Below are positions 16,155-25,485 of a stretch of DNA of 64,000 nucleotides, piece by piece; positions within the stretch are counted from its first letter, which is position 1, and each line of letters opens with the position of its first letter. Both the position numbers and the translations under genes were made by a program. The DNA lies in contig SUXK01000004.1 of NCBI GenBank assembly GCA_015061035.1, forward strand, positions 124,001 through 188,000, in the 5' to 3' direction. Origin of the DNA: Bacteroidales bacterium. GTDB taxonomy: Bacteria > Bacteroidota > Bacteroidia > Bacteroidales > G3-4614. The notes beneath the pieces were generated by a model, which did no database searches, was not told the DNA's origin, and saw only the letters and a program-made list of their open reading frames with translations.

Positions 16155-18470
16155 ATGAAATTTATTCATAAACTTTTGCTTTTTATTATACTTATAATTA
16201 CTACAACCCACACTTATGCTCAAAGTGTGGGTTTGGTTATGAGTGGTGGTGGTGCAAAAGGTATTGCTCATATTGGTGTTATTAAGGCTCTTGAAGAGAA
16301 TGAAATTCCTATTGATTATGTGACAGGAACTTCAATGGGGGCTATTGTGGGGGCTCTATATGCTATGGGATATACCCCAGAGGAGATGATGGAGGTGGTT
16401 AAATCTTCTCAGTTTGAGAGTTGGAGTACTGGTGTTATAAGTAAAGAGCAACAATACTACTTTAGAAAAAGCGATCCTTCGTCTCGCTTTGTAGCTATAA
16501 ATATGGGACTTACTGAAGGTAGTAAGAAGGTTACTACAACTTTTTTGCCTTCGAGTTTGATTAATCCTGTTCCTATGAACTACGGATTCCTTCAACTTTT
16601 TTCAGTTTATACTGCTCAAGCAAATGGTAATTTTGATAATCTTTTTGTCCCTTTCAGATGCGTTGCTTCAGATGTATATAACAAGAAAGCGGTTACTTTT
16701 AGAGGTGGAGATTTAGGGGATGCTGTTAGAGCTTCAATGACTTTCCCCTTTGTTTTCAAACCCATTGAAAAGGATAGTATCTTACTATACGATGGTGGAA
16801 TATATAATAACTTCCCTATTGATGTTATGAGAGAGGATTTTGCTCCTGATTTTATTATTGGAAGCAAAGTTGCAAGTAATCCAACTAATCCAAAAGATGG
16901 CGACCTTATGGCTCAAATTGATGCCATGGTTATGCAAAAAACCGACTACAATGTTGATGAAGATGAGGGAGTACTGATTTCATTTAAATTGGATACTATA
17001 GTGGGGTTATTGGACTTCCCTAAAGCAGATATGATTTTCGCATTGGGTTATCAAAAAGGGTTGGATATGGCTGATTCTATTAAGAGCAGAATTGACAGAC
17101 GTGTTCCTCTTGCTGCTAAAACTATGCAACGTGCGGAGTGGAAGAGTAAAACTCCTGAACTTATATTTGATAAGATTATTGTTAACGGTGGTAATAATAC
17201 TCAACAATCTTTTATTCGCAAACAGTTTGAAGTTGAAAAAGACTCTACTGGTATTCTTGACGTAAAAGGTATGGAGAATGCATATTATAAACTTATGTCG
17301 GATAACAAAATTTCGGACATGGTTCCCCATGCTGTTTACAACGATTCAACAGGAGTGTTCTCGCTAATTCTTGATGCTAACCTTAAGGATAATTTTGAGT
17401 TTGGATTGGGTGGATACGTATCTTCGGGTAGTACAAACATGATGTACTTAGATGCCAAATATAAGACTCTAAGCCTCTACTCGTTAGATGTTGATCTTAA
17501 CGGATATATTGGTAGAGCATATAACTCAGGAATGGCTTCGGTTAAATTTGAATTGCCGAGCAAAGTTCCTGTATATTTAAAATTAATGGGAGTTTTCTCA
17601 AGAAAAAAGTATTATGAGAGTGAACGTTTGTTTGTTCAAAAGGAATCTCCTACATTTATTTTAAATCAAGAGGCTTTTGCTAAAGTGAGAATTGGTTTAC
17701 CTTTCCTAACAAGCAGTAAAGCCGAAATTTCATTGGGCTATGGTTACTTAACTGATAAGTACTACCCTACCAATGTTGTTGATTATGCTAATACTCCAAA
17801 TGACAAGAGTAGTTATAACCTTTTTATGGGCTCAGTAAAGTTTGAGCATAACACTCTTAACAATTTAATGTATCCATGGGATGGCAAGAGAGTTACAATT
17901 ATTGGGGAATTTATATCTGGTAAAGAGAAATATAGACCGGGCAATGCAAGTAGTACTACATACCAGAAACGTCACTCATGGTTGGTTATGCACGCTAATG
18001 CTAATAAATATTTTAATCCTAACAAACATTTTGGTATAGGCGTATTAGGAGATTTCTTATTTTCAACAAAAAACTTTAATAATACGTATACTTCTACAAT
18101 TATTCAAGCTCCTGCCTTTACTCCAACGCCTCATAGCAAAACTGTATTTAACGAGGCTTTTAGAGCAAATCAATATATTGCTGCGGGGATTATTCCTATT
18201 TGGCATATTATTAAGAACTTGCAACTTAGAGGCGACTTTTACTGTTTTGTTCCATTCTTTAAAATTGAACAATCTGCAACTAACCCTGATAAGGCTGTTT
18301 ATGGTAAATTTATGCGAAATCCTGAGTTCTTAGGTGAGATTACTCTTGCTTATAACCTTCCATTTGCTTCGATTAGTTTGTTTGGCAACTACTACTCATA
18401 TCCAAGTAAAAACTGGAACTTTGGTATAAACTTTGGTATTCTTATGTATAACCCCAAATTTATTGAATAA
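16155..18470 (+). CDS. Patatin-like phospholipase fused to an outer-membrane beta-barrel
   Basis: A 771-residue exported protein. Signal peptide 1-22; patatin domain ~24-320 with oxyanion loop SGGGAKG, nucleophile S60 in GTSMG, and catalytic D213 in DGG. A POTRA-like segment (~330-410) follows, then a C-terminal 16-strand-type barrel (~420-771) rich in alternating aromatic strands. This layout matches the type Vd/PlpD and Omp85-linked patatin proteins. In type Vd systems the patatin is carried across the outer membrane by its own barrel. In Bacteroidetes the topology of the fusion is not settled, so the lipase may face either side. Probably a lipid hydrolase. The downstream hairpin is shared with the convergent DUF3332 gene. 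Confidence 0.88.
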   Translation: MKFIHKLLLFIILIITTTHTYAQSVGLVMSGGGAKGIAHIGVIKALEENEIPIDYVTGTSMGAIVGALYAMGYTPEEMMEVVKSSQFESWSTGVISKEQQYYFRKSDPSSRFVAINMGLTEGSKKVTTTFLPSSLINPVPMNYGFLQLFSVYTAQANGNFDNLFVPFRCVASDVYNKKAVTFRGGDLGDAVRASMTFPFVFKPIEKDSILLYDGGIYNNFPIDVMREDFAPDFIIGSKVASNPTNPKDGDLMAQIDAMVMQKTDYNVDEDEGVLISFKLDTIVGLLDFPKADMIFALGYQKGLDMADSIKSRIDRRVPLAAKTMQRAEWKSKTPELIFDKIIVNGGNNTQQSFIRKQFEVEKDSTGILDVKGMENAYYKLMSDNKISDMVPHAVYNDSTGVFSLILDANLKDNFEFGLGGYVSSGSTNMMYLDAKYKTLSLYSLDVDLNGYIGRAYNSGMASVKFELPSKVPVYLKLMGVFSRKKYYESERLFVQKESPTFILNQEAFAKVRIGLPFLTSSKAEISLGYGYLTDKYYPTNVVDYANTPNDKSSYNLFMGSVKFEHNTLNNLMYPWDGKRVTIIGEFISGKEKYRPGNASSTTYQKRHSWLVMHANANKYFNPNKHFGIGVLGDFLFSTKNFNNTYTSTIIQAPAFTPTPHSKTVFNEAFRANQYIAAGIIPIWHIIKNLQLRGDFYCFVPFFKIEQSATNPDKAVYGKFMRNPEFLGEITLAYNLPFASISLFGNYYSYPSKNWNFGINFGILMYNPKFIE

Positions 18471-18524
18471 GATTATAAAATTACATTTACTCCTCCATAA
18501 AGAAGGGAGGTAAGATAAACTGCA

Positions 18525-18566
18525 AACTAAAAGAGGAGCATCCTTGTGGATGTTCCTCTTTTAGTT
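18525..18566. terminator. Bidirectional intrinsic terminator
   Basis: Nearly perfect 19-bp inverted repeat (18525-18543 with 18548-18566, loop TTGT). A-rich left and T-rich right flanks let it stop transcription from both the patatin gene (plus) and the DUF3332 gene (minus). A second smaller hairpin lies at about 18487-18513. Confidence 0.85.
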
Positions 18567-18582
18567 ATGTTGCATTTTTATA

Positions 18583-19128
18583 TTATTTCATAGCAACAGG
18601 CATCAACGCTTTTACTGCATCTTTGTATGCCAATACTCCGCTCTCACTCAACTCTACTGTTGTTGCATTTCCAAATTGATCGTAAACGTTTACATTGTTG
18701 TCATCAACAAATGTTAAGAATTTGTGGCTCTCTCCGTTTACAACTGCACTCCAGCTGTCGTCTGTGTTATCATATACTAACTCAACAGTTTCGTTTGTGT
18801 TCTCGTCTGTGATAGTATATCCTTTTTCATGGCTATTGATTACATATTTACTATTCTCGCCCTCTACAAATTTGCTTCCGTAAACAGGGTTAGTTCCTTT
18901 CCAGAACTCAATTGAGTTAATAACTAATACGTCTGCTAATGCTGTAATCTCATATACAGGAATAATCATAAAGCAGAAAAATACTACTTCGTTTACCCAT
19001 TTGCTTCCAATACTCTTATTCCAATCAAGAGTTTTGTGTGTTAATCCAAATGATCCGATACAAGATGAGAAAGTCAAACTGCAGCATAGTACTAATGCCA
19101 ACGCAATGTTAAGTTTGTTTCTTTTCAT
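18583..19128 (-). CDS. DUF3332 family lipoprotein
   Basis: A 181-residue protein of the uncharacterised DUF3332 family. It begins with a lipoprotein-type signal (Cys around 22 in SSCIGSFGLTHK). Next come the family's conserved LDWNKSIGSKWVNEVVFF segment and a second hydrophobic stretch (VYEITALADVLVINSIEFW). The C-terminal half is beta-rich. Location is probably membrane-associated; function is unknown. It has its own promoter at 19206-19237 and the shared terminator downstream. Confidence 0.85.
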   Translation of the reverse strand: MKRNKLNIALALVLCCSLTFSSCIGSFGLTHKTLDWNKSIGSKWVNEVVFFCFMIIPVYEITALADVLVINSIEFWKGTNPVYGSKFVEGENSKYVINSHEKGYTITDENTNETVELVYDNTDDSWSAVVNGESHKFLTFVDDNNVNVYDQFGNATTVELSESGVLAYKDAVKALMPVAMK

Positions 19129-19205
19129 AATAAAAATTTTTATAAGTGAATACTATGGAGCAATGCTCCTGTTAATAATAAAATTCTATTGGTTTAATAT
19201 TGTTC

Positions 19206-19237
19206 CAAAACTAAATAATTAAATTTACATAAACAAT
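19206..19237 (-). promoter_or_regulatory. Promoter of the DUF3332 gene
   Basis: On the minus strand ATTG (19234-19237), 20 nt, TAGTTTTG (19206-19213): one mismatch in -33, perfect -7. The leader would be about 70 nt. Confidence 0.6.
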
Positions 19238-19297
19238 ATTTTTTTTGTTTTTTTTAAATTAAAAAATGTTTCAAAAGAGGGTTAGATTTTTAATCTA

Positions 19298-20710
19298 TTA
19301 ATCTTCAGGCATATTTTGTTTGTAAAACTGATAGAGTTCCATCACTTTTATTACGTAGGCTATTGTCTCTTTTCCTTTAAAATATCCGCACCGACATACT
19401 GAATCGTTGTAATATTCCGGGTAGTTTTTTAATAATAAGGCTTCATCTACATTTCCAAACCACACTTGTGGATTTTTTCCATACTTCCCAGCAAGTGCTA
19501 TTGCATCAAATATATGACCTAAACCCGAATTGTATGATGCTAATATAAATTTTATTCGTTCATCTTTATCTTCAACTCTTTTTCTTAAACTTTTGTTCAA
19601 TGATGCTATATATCGTGTTGCTGCCGCAATGTTTTCTCTATTATTTGTCATACTCCAACCTTCATCACTAAAATATTTTGCAGTTGCTGGCATCAATTGC
19701 ATCATTCCTTTTGCTCCTGCCCACGAAACAAGCGATGAATCAAATTGTGACTCGTTATATGCCATTGATGCTAATATTCGCCAATCCCAGCCAAGAGAGT
19801 CTGCATATTGTTTAAATAGATGATCGTAGGGAGAAATTACTCCATTTTTTAGAGAGATTGCCATCTGGTTGGGTGATATATGCTCACTCCCCCACTTACT
19901 CATCTTAAAATATTTCTGAAGAGTTGATATATACTTTTGACTTTTGTTATTTTGTTCTACCCAATGGTTTATACTATCTGCCAATTGCTCACTCGCTTTA
20001 TTAACCAACCACGAACTCTTTTGTGAAAAACCAACTGTTAATCCTATATTTAAATTCTGATAGTAACTCTTATTTAGTGCAGCTGTTACATTATCTGCTA
20101 TAGTATAATCTATTATTCCATTTGCTACTGCATCAATAAATCCTTCGGTTGTTGATGTATCGGGAGTGTTATAGTGTATAGTTATCCCTCCTCCTAACTC
20201 TTTATTAAGGTTTTTTGCTCGCACCTCATATCTTGTTCCTTTTTCAACGTATATGTTTTTTGATATTAAATCTTTTACTTTTTTTATTAATGTAGTGTCG
20301 GTGCGTTGCACTAATACTTGAGTTGTCACCATCTCAGGACCACAATAAGTAAAGTTCCTTCGTTTTTTTAGATTCTGTGGCATATCATATACTGCTATAT
20401 CGCCTTTCCCTTCTTTTAATAATGTGATTATCTCTTCGTATGATTGTGCTACAATGATTTCAAGTTTGAGATTATGGTTATCGGCAAACTGTTTTATAAG
20501 TTCATATTCACACCCCATCTCCTCTCCTCTATATATAAAGTATGAGGTGGAGTTTTGCATTGTTATTGCTCGTAACAAACCCTCAGTTTTTATCTCATTC
20601 CAATCGCGATATACAACCTTTTTATCACGATTGGCACATGAGGTGATATATATAAGCAGTAACGATATTAATGCTATTTTAAAAATTGATCTATATCTAT
20701 TTGAAATCAT
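19298..20710 (-). CDS. mltF: Membrane-bound lytic transglycosylase F
   Basis: Cleaves the MurNAc-GlcNAc bond of peptidoglycan to leave 1,6-anhydro ends; lipoprotein facing the periplasm. The 470-residue protein has a lipoprotein signal with Cys25 (TSC). A periplasmic substrate-binding-type (SBP_bac_3) domain spans ~45-270, and an SLT lysozyme-like domain runs from ~300 to 450. The latter holds the catalytic E320 in AYNESQFD and the motif GAKGMMQLMPATA. This two-domain order is the MltF hallmark. No strong terminator follows; only a weak AT-rich hairpin lies near the stop. Confidence 0.92.
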   Translation of the reverse strand: MISNRYRSIFKIALISLLLIYITSCANRDKKVVYRDWNEIKTEGLLRAITMQNSTSYFIYRGEEMGCEYELIKQFADNHNLKLEIIVAQSYEEIITLLKEGKGDIAVYDMPQNLKKRRNFTYCGPEMVTTQVLVQRTDTTLIKKVKDLISKNIYVEKGTRYEVRAKNLNKELGGGITIHYNTPDTSTTEGFIDAVANGIIDYTIADNVTAALNKSYYQNLNIGLTVGFSQKSSWLVNKASEQLADSINHWVEQNNKSQKYISTLQKYFKMSKWGSEHISPNQMAISLKNGVISPYDHLFKQYADSLGWDWRILASMAYNESQFDSSLVSWAGAKGMMQLMPATAKYFSDEGWSMTNNRENIAAATRYIASLNKSLRKRVEDKDERIKFILASYNSGLGHIFDAIALAGKYGKNPQVWFGNVDEALLLKNYPEYYNDSVCRCGYFKGKETIAYVIKVMELYQFYKQNMPED

Positions 20711-20728
20711 ATTACAAGAAACAAGTTG

Positions 20729-20759
20729 TTTGTTATATGCTCACTTATTCGTATCTTTG
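20729..20759 (+). promoter_or_regulatory. Strong consensus promoter upstream of the Dabb-GH13 pair
   Basis: TTTG (20729-20732), 19 nt, TATCTTTG (20752-20759): a perfect match to the Bacteroidetes consensus in both boxes and in spacing. Start near 20766, giving a leader of about 85 nt. Confidence 0.8.
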
Positions 20760-20851
20760 CAAAGTAAAACTATTGAAATACTTCAATATCCTTACTTTTT
20801 AGATGAAAAATTGATAATACTATTACAAAGATACAAAAATAATTATTAGAA

Positions 20852-21151
20852 ATGGTAAAACATATAGTTCTGTTTAAGGTTAAAGATTTTGAAAACCCCG
20901 AAGATAAGCGTAAAGTTTTAGAACAATTTAGAGATGCCCTTATGGCTTTGCCAGAAAAAATCTCTTGTCTTGTTTCTATTGAGGCTCAAATAAACGAAAA
21001 TCCTGCTGAAAGTTTTGATTTGGCACTTACTACCGTTTTTAATAACTACGAGGATTTGGCTACTTACGCTACTCATCCCGACCACGTTGCCGCAGCTTCA
21101 ATATTTAAGGCTGTTGCAGCAGGTAGAGCATGTGTTGACTATACTTTTTAA
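20852..21151 (+). CDS. Dabb (stress-responsive alpha/beta-barrel) domain protein
   Basis: A 99-residue single-domain protein of the dimeric alpha/beta-barrel type. It opens with MVKHIVLFKVKDF (the conserved His near the start) and ends with the HPDHVAAASIFKAVAAGRACVDY helix-strand typical of Dabb proteins. Plant and bacterial relatives respond to stress or act as small cyclases; the role in Bacteroidetes is unknown. It lies 14 nt before the GH13 gene, so it is cotranscribed with it. Confidence 0.85.
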   Translation: MVKHIVLFKVKDFENPEDKRKVLEQFRDALMALPEKISCLVSIEAQINENPAESFDLALTTVFNNYEDLATYATHPDHVAAASIFKAVAAGRACVDYTF

Positions 21152-21165
21152 TATTTAAAGACTGA

Positions 21166-22839
21166 ATGGAAAAAATTATTATATATCAGGTACTACCACG
21201 TTTGTTTGGTAATACCACAGAAAATTGTGTTCCCAACGGAACACTGAAGGAGAATGGAGTTGGTAAATTTTCGGATTTCACTCCCGAACGATTGAAAGAG
21301 ATTAAAAGTTTAGGTACTACTCATATATGGTACACAGGTGTTATTGAACACGCTACCGCTACCGACTATTCGGAATATGGTATTAAACCAGATAACAAAT
21401 TTGTTGTTAAAGGATTGGCTGGTTCACCCTACGCTATAAAGGATTATTATGATATTGATCCTGATTTGGCTGATGATGTTCCTTTGAGAATGAAAGAGTT
21501 TGAGGCTTTGATTAATAGAACTCATGAGGCAGGAATGAAAGTTATTATGGACTTTGTTCCTAACCACGTTGCTCGTCAATATGCTTCAGATGCTGCACCA
21601 GAAGGTACTGTTGATTTGGGCGGCAATGACAACAATAATTGGGCTTTTTCAACTCAAAACAATTTCTACTATTTACCAGGGCAAAACTTTAGTCCGATGT
21701 TTGCCATTGGAGAGGGTGAAAATCATTATAACGAGTTTCCTGCAAAGGTTACGGGTAACGATTGTTTTACTGCATCTCCATCAATAAACGACTGGTACGA
21801 GACTATTAAATTGAACTATGGTGTTGATTACGCTACTGGATGGTGTCATTTTAATCCTATACCCGACACTTGGTATAAAATGAGGGATATTCTCCTATTT
21901 TGGGCTTCAAAGGGCATTGATGCCTTTCGTTGCGATATGGCAGAGATGGTTCCTGTTGAGTTTTGGGAATGGTGTATTGCTCAAGTTCAAGAGAGATACT
22001 CTAATATTATTTTCATTGCTGAAGTGTATAATCCTAACCAATACTATAACTATGTTAAGCGTGGCGGTTTTACTTATCTGTATGATAAGGTAGGACTTTA
22101 TGACACTCTTAAGGATATTGTTAGAGGCCGTCACACTGGTGCTATTACTAAATGGTGGCAATCAATTGGAGATGTTAAAGAGAATATGCTACACTTTACT
22201 GAAAACCATGATGAGCAACGCTCTGCTTCGCAATTTTTTACGGGTGATCCTCATAGAGCATTTCCTCTGTTTGCATTGTCGGCATTGATTGATAATAATC
22301 CCATAATGCTATATTTTGGTCAAGAACTTGGTGAGAAGGCTACTGATGTGGAAGGCTTTAGCGGCGCTGATGGCAGAACTACTATTTTTGATTATTGGAG
22401 TGTTCCTTCAGTTAGGGGTTGGATAAAAAAAGGATTGCGTGGCTTAACCGCAGAACAGAAAGAGATTAGAAACAAATATAAAAAACTACTTAACATTGCA
22501 GCAAAAGAGAAAGCCATAAGCAATGGACTATTCTTTGACTTGATGTATGTTAATGGTAATAATGACGCTATCTCAACAGGCAGGAGTTATCTGTTTGCTC
22601 GTTTCTTTAAAAAAGATTTGTATATTGTGGCTATTAACTTCCGCCCTCAAGAGGCTGAATTGAATATTAATATTCCTTCGCATCTTTTTGATTATTTCAA
22701 AATCAATGAAGGAGAATATAATTGTAAAGAGTTGATTTCGGGAGAGAAAGAGATTAGAAATATATCTCAAGAAACTCCTTTTGCTACTAAATTATTGGCA
22801 TACGAAACAGCGATTTGGAAATGCACCAAAAAAAAATAG
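21166..22839 (+). CDS. GH13 alpha-amylase-family glycoside hydrolase, cytosolic
   Basis: A 557-residue enzyme acting on alpha-glucans or short maltooligosaccharides. It has no signal peptide, so it is cytosolic. GH13 catalytic triad: nucleophile D257 in FRCDMAE, acid/base E286 in IAEVYNP, and D349 in TENHDEQR; DFVPNHVA is the first conserved region. The C-terminal ~110 residues form the usual beta domain. No starch-utilisation (Sus) genes are nearby; its partner is a Dabb gene, so glycogen or maltodextrin turnover inside the cell is likelier than extracellular starch breakdown. Confidence 0.88.
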   Translation: MEKIIIYQVLPRLFGNTTENCVPNGTLKENGVGKFSDFTPERLKEIKSLGTTHIWYTGVIEHATATDYSEYGIKPDNKFVVKGLAGSPYAIKDYYDIDPDLADDVPLRMKEFEALINRTHEAGMKVIMDFVPNHVARQYASDAAPEGTVDLGGNDNNNWAFSTQNNFYYLPGQNFSPMFAIGEGENHYNEFPAKVTGNDCFTASPSINDWYETIKLNYGVDYATGWCHFNPIPDTWYKMRDILLFWASKGIDAFRCDMAEMVPVEFWEWCIAQVQERYSNIIFIAEVYNPNQYYNYVKRGGFTYLYDKVGLYDTLKDIVRGRHTGAITKWWQSIGDVKENMLHFTENHDEQRSASQFFTGDPHRAFPLFALSALIDNNPIMLYFGQELGEKATDVEGFSGADGRTTIFDYWSVPSVRGWIKKGLRGLTAEQKEIRNKYKKLLNIAAKEKAISNGLFFDLMYVNGNNDAISTGRSYLFARFFKKDLYIVAINFRPQEAELNINIPSHLFDYFKINEGEYNCKELISGEKEIRNISQETPFATKLLAYETAIWKCTKKK

Positions 22840-22870
22840 AGTTTTATAACATTTTCATAGAATAAATTAC

Positions 22871-22878
22871 TACTTTTG
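22871..22878 (+). promoter_or_regulatory. -7 element upstream of prs
   Basis: TACTTTTG matches TAnnTTTG; the -33 region is T-rich but lacks the G. Start near 22885, about 47 nt before the ATG. Confidence 0.4.
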
Positions 22879-22931
22879 TAAAACTTTTAAGAGAGACTTT
22901 AAAGTTAAAAATAAATATAAAACGGACTACA

Positions 22932-23870
22932 ATGAGCAACGAAAGACCGGTAAAGGTATTTGCAGGAACAAACACACGCTATTTGGCAGAGAAAATTTGT
23001 GAGAATTTAGGATGTCCTCTCGGCAACATGATTATTCAACACTTTGCAGACGGAGAGTTTGCTGTTTCGTTTGAAGAGTCAATTCGTGGTTGTGAGGTAT
23101 ATTTAGTACAATCAACATTCCCCAACTCGGACAACTTGATGGAACTTTTGCTTATGATTGATGCGGCTAAACGTGCATCAGCAGCATCAGTTATTGCTGT
23201 TGTTCCATATTTTGGATGGGCACGTCAAGATCGTAAAGATCGTCCCCGTGTATCAATTGCTTCAAAACTTATTGCAGACTTATTAAGTGTTGCTGGTATT
23301 GACAGATTGATTACTATGGACCTTCACGCTGACCAAATACAAGGTTTCTTTAATGTACCTGTTGACCACCTATATGCTTCATCGGTATTTGTTGATTATA
23401 TAGCATCACTAAAACTTGAAGATATGGTTATTGCATCGCCTGATGTTGGTGGATCAAAACGTGCAAGTACTTATGCTAAGTATTTTGGTGTACCTCTTGT
23501 TCTTTGCCACAAACAAAGAGCAAAAGCAAATGTTGTGGAGAGTATGATGGTTATTGGTGATGTTGAGGGCAAAAACGTTATACTCGTTGATGATATGGTT
23601 GATACTGCAGGAACAATTACTAAAGCTGCCGACCTTATGATTGAGAAAGGTGCTAAATCGGTTCGTGCAATAGCAAGTCACGCCGTAATGTCTGACCCAG
23701 CAAGTGAACGAGTAACAAACTCAAAAATGACAGAGTTGATATTCTCAGACAGCATACCTTTTACAAAAGATTGTCCAAAGGCTCACATCATCAGTATTGC
23801 CGATATGTTTGCAGAGACAATTCGTCGTGCCCACAATAATGAGTCAATCAGTTCACAATATATAATGTAA
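22932..23870 (+). CDS. prs: Ribose-phosphate pyrophosphokinase (PRPP synthetase)
   Basis: Makes 5-phosphoribosyl-1-pyrophosphate from ribose-5-phosphate and ATP, feeding purine, pyrimidine, His, Trp and NAD synthesis. The 312-residue protein is of standard class I length. It shows DGEFAVSFEESIRG near the start, YFGWARQDRKDRPR, the divalent-metal/PRPP motif TMDLHADQIQGFF, and the PRPP loop VILVDDMVDTAGT. Monocistronic, followed by a strong terminator. Confidence 0.96.
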   Translation: MSNERPVKVFAGTNTRYLAEKICENLGCPLGNMIIQHFADGEFAVSFEESIRGCEVYLVQSTFPNSDNLMELLLMIDAAKRASAASVIAVVPYFGWARQDRKDRPRVSIASKLIADLLSVAGIDRLITMDLHADQIQGFFNVPVDHLYASSVFVDYIASLKLEDMVIASPDVGGSKRASTYAKYFGVPLVLCHKQRAKANVVESMMVIGDVEGKNVILVDDMVDTAGTITKAADLMIEKGAKSVRAIASHAVMSDPASERVTNSKMTELIFSDSIPFTKDCPKAHIISIADMFAETIRRAHNNESISSQYIM

Positions 23871-23895
23871 TATTTATACTACATTATTGTTTATC

Positions 23896-23937
23896 AAAGG
23901 GAGTGTCTAACAAGTTTTTTAGACACTCCCTTTTTGT
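23896..23937 (+). terminator. Intrinsic terminator of prs
   Basis: Perfect 15-bp stem (23896-23910 with 23919-23933), 8-nt loop and T5 tail. The left arm contains GTCTAACAAG (23905-23914), whose complement CTTGTTAGAC recurs at 24044-24053 in the adjacent repeat, so an alternative pairing is possible. Confidence 0.85.
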
Positions 23938-23938
23938 T

Positions 23939-24060
23939 AGAAGTTGTATAACAAGAGGGATTTCTAGGCTTGTGTAGCCCAAAAAAGCGGAGTTTACTCG
24001 GCGTAAATGAGTATTTAGAGGGCAAGCATAACGCAGAAATCACCTTGTTAGACAGCTTCT
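23939..24060. repeat. 122-bp inverted-repeat element, possible MITE-like or structured RNA
   Basis: Arms of 27 and 26 bp (23939-23965 and 24035-24060) are complementary apart from three mismatches and one extra base; they begin AGAAG and end CTTCT. The ~69-nt interior carries further partial complementarity (AGGCTTG..., TTTACTC...GAGTA). No ORF of note crosses it. It directly abuts the prs terminator and lies upstream of the promoter of the next gene. Confidence 0.55.
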
Positions 24061-24114
24061 TTTCTATTATAATATAACAGATATGTTGTTTTTTGCGAGA
24101 AACTGAAAAAATAT

Positions 24115-24145
24115 TTTGTATTATCAAAATTTATATCTATATTTC
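24115..24145 (+). promoter_or_regulatory. Promoter of the secreted-protein cluster
   Basis: TTTG (24115-24118), 19 nt, TATATTTC followed by GG (24138-24145): perfect -33 and spacing, one mismatch in -7. The start would be near 24153, about 30 nt before the first gene of the 24-32 kb cluster. Confidence 0.6.
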
Positions 24146-24183
24146 GGACAAATATAGTATTAACTATTAAAAACTATTAGGGT

Positions 24184-25485
24184 ATGAAACGTGTATTATA
24201 TTTATCAGTAGCATTTGTAATAGTAGCAACATTCTCTCTTTCCGCACAATTACAAGTAGATAGTTTGGGTAGAACATTCGTAGGATATGAGACACTGCCA
24301 ACTACATCTATCAAAACATTAAATGTCGCATCTCCAGACTCAACAGCAGGACTTAATATCGGAAATATATTATCAATATATTCAAAATCGTCAAATGGAT
24401 TTGTGGGAGGATATATAACCGCATCAAATAGTAACCATGGATTAAAAATGTCGGAGCAAGGAAAGATAAAAATAGTCCCAAACGATGGAGATTTAGAACA
24501 AACATTAGAGACAACAGCGGGATATACATACTATTCACCTTACACAACAATCTATCCCCAGTATTCCGAAGCGGCAGTGAATATAATAACAAACGGAAGC
24601 GTAGGCTTACATTCAATAATAAAATACCCGACCACAACTACAGGTATCCCAATGGAAGGAATCCGCTCAGATGTTACAAATTCATCAGCATATCCATTTG
24701 TTGCATATCAAAAATGGGGAGGATATTCAGAAAGAACATTTTATGTGAAAGGAAATGGAGAAGTATATGCAGGTGGCGGTTATGTAGAATTATCAGATGC
24801 CAATCATAAAGAAGATATAGAAACAATAACCACATCATCATTAGCAAAAATAGACTCGTTACGCCCAGTAACCTACCGCTTTAAAAATAATGCTTCTCAA
24901 CAAAATAAATCTCAAAATAATAGTACCGCCACAACAAACACCAATCCCAAGAAAATAGGATTAATAGCCCAAGAAGTAGAACAGGTAATCCCCGAAGCAG
25001 TACGAACAGCAGAAGACGGAACAAAAGGAATAGCATATAATGAAATAATACCATTACTAATAAATGCCATACAAGAACTCAATACCGCAGTACAAAACCA
25101 ACAAATAGAGATAACTGAATTACAAGCAGAAATAGAGGAATTAAAAAATCCCTCAACACCATTGTTGCCACAACCCATAACAACAAAAAGTGTAGCACAA
25201 AATTCATCAAGCATATCAAATACTATTGATGAAGCATATATGTCGCAAAACGCCCCCAACCCATTTAGTGGCGAAGCAGAAATAAGATACCAAGTACCAC
25301 AAACAGCAATATCTGCATATATAGGAATATATAATCTTAATGGCCTGCAAATACAACAATACCCATTAGAAAAAGGAGCAGGAACAATAACAATATCAGC
25401 AGGAAATCTTTCATCAGGAATATACATATACTCTCTTATAATAGATGGAGAGGAAGTAGAGACACGAAGAATGGTAGTGCAATAG
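24184..25485 (+). CDS. Secreted protein with endosialidase-chaperone (S74) domain and T9SS tail
   Basis: A 433-residue exported protein: signal peptide 1-21 (FSLSA), then an uncharacterised beta-rich stretch ~25-195. From ~197 to 310 comes a peptidase S74/intramolecular chaperone domain (LSDANHKEDIETI, SLRPVTYRFK, IGLIAQEVEQVIPEAV) ending in a coiled coil. S74 domains trimerise fibre-like proteins and then cut themselves off. They are best known from phage tail spikes but are common in Bacteroidetes surface proteins. The last ~80 residues (NAPNPFSGEAEIRYQVP ... LSSGIYIYSL) form a type A T9SS sorting domain. Predicted role: surface fibre or adhesin. Codon choice is A-ending (AUA, GCA, ACA), unlike most neighbours. 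Its 3' end pairs with the start of the next gene. Confidence 0.82.
   Translation: MKRVLYLSVAFVIVATFSLSAQLQVDSLGRTFVGYETLPTTSIKTLNVASPDSTAGLNIGNILSIYSKSSNGFVGGYITASNSNHGLKMSEQGKIKIVPNDGDLEQTLETTAGYTYYSPYTTIYPQYSEAAVNIITNGSVGLHSIIKYPTTTTGIPMEGIRSDVTNSSAYPFVAYQKWGGYSERTFYVKGNGEVYAGGGYVELSDANHKEDIETITTSSLAKIDSLRPVTYRFKNNASQQNKSQNNSTATTNTNPKKIGLIAQEVEQVIPEAVRTAEDGTKGIAYNEIIPLLINAIQELNTAVQNQQIEITELQAEIEELKNPSTPLLPQPITTKSVAQNSSSISNTIDEAYMSQNAPNPFSGEAEIRYQVPQTAISAYIGIYNLNGLQIQQYPLEKGAGTITISAGNLSSGIYIYSLIIDGEEVETRRMVVQ

Noticed and set aside
23894-24127. 77-codon minus-strand ORF between prs and the secreted-protein cluster
   Set aside because: It runs through the terminator and the inverted-repeat element; its sequence is the by-product of those palindromes.
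24184-25485. Phage tail-fibre gene (because of the S74 chaperone domain)
   Set aside because: A signal peptide and a T9SS sorting domain are present and no phage gene adjoins, so a bacterial surface protein fits better.
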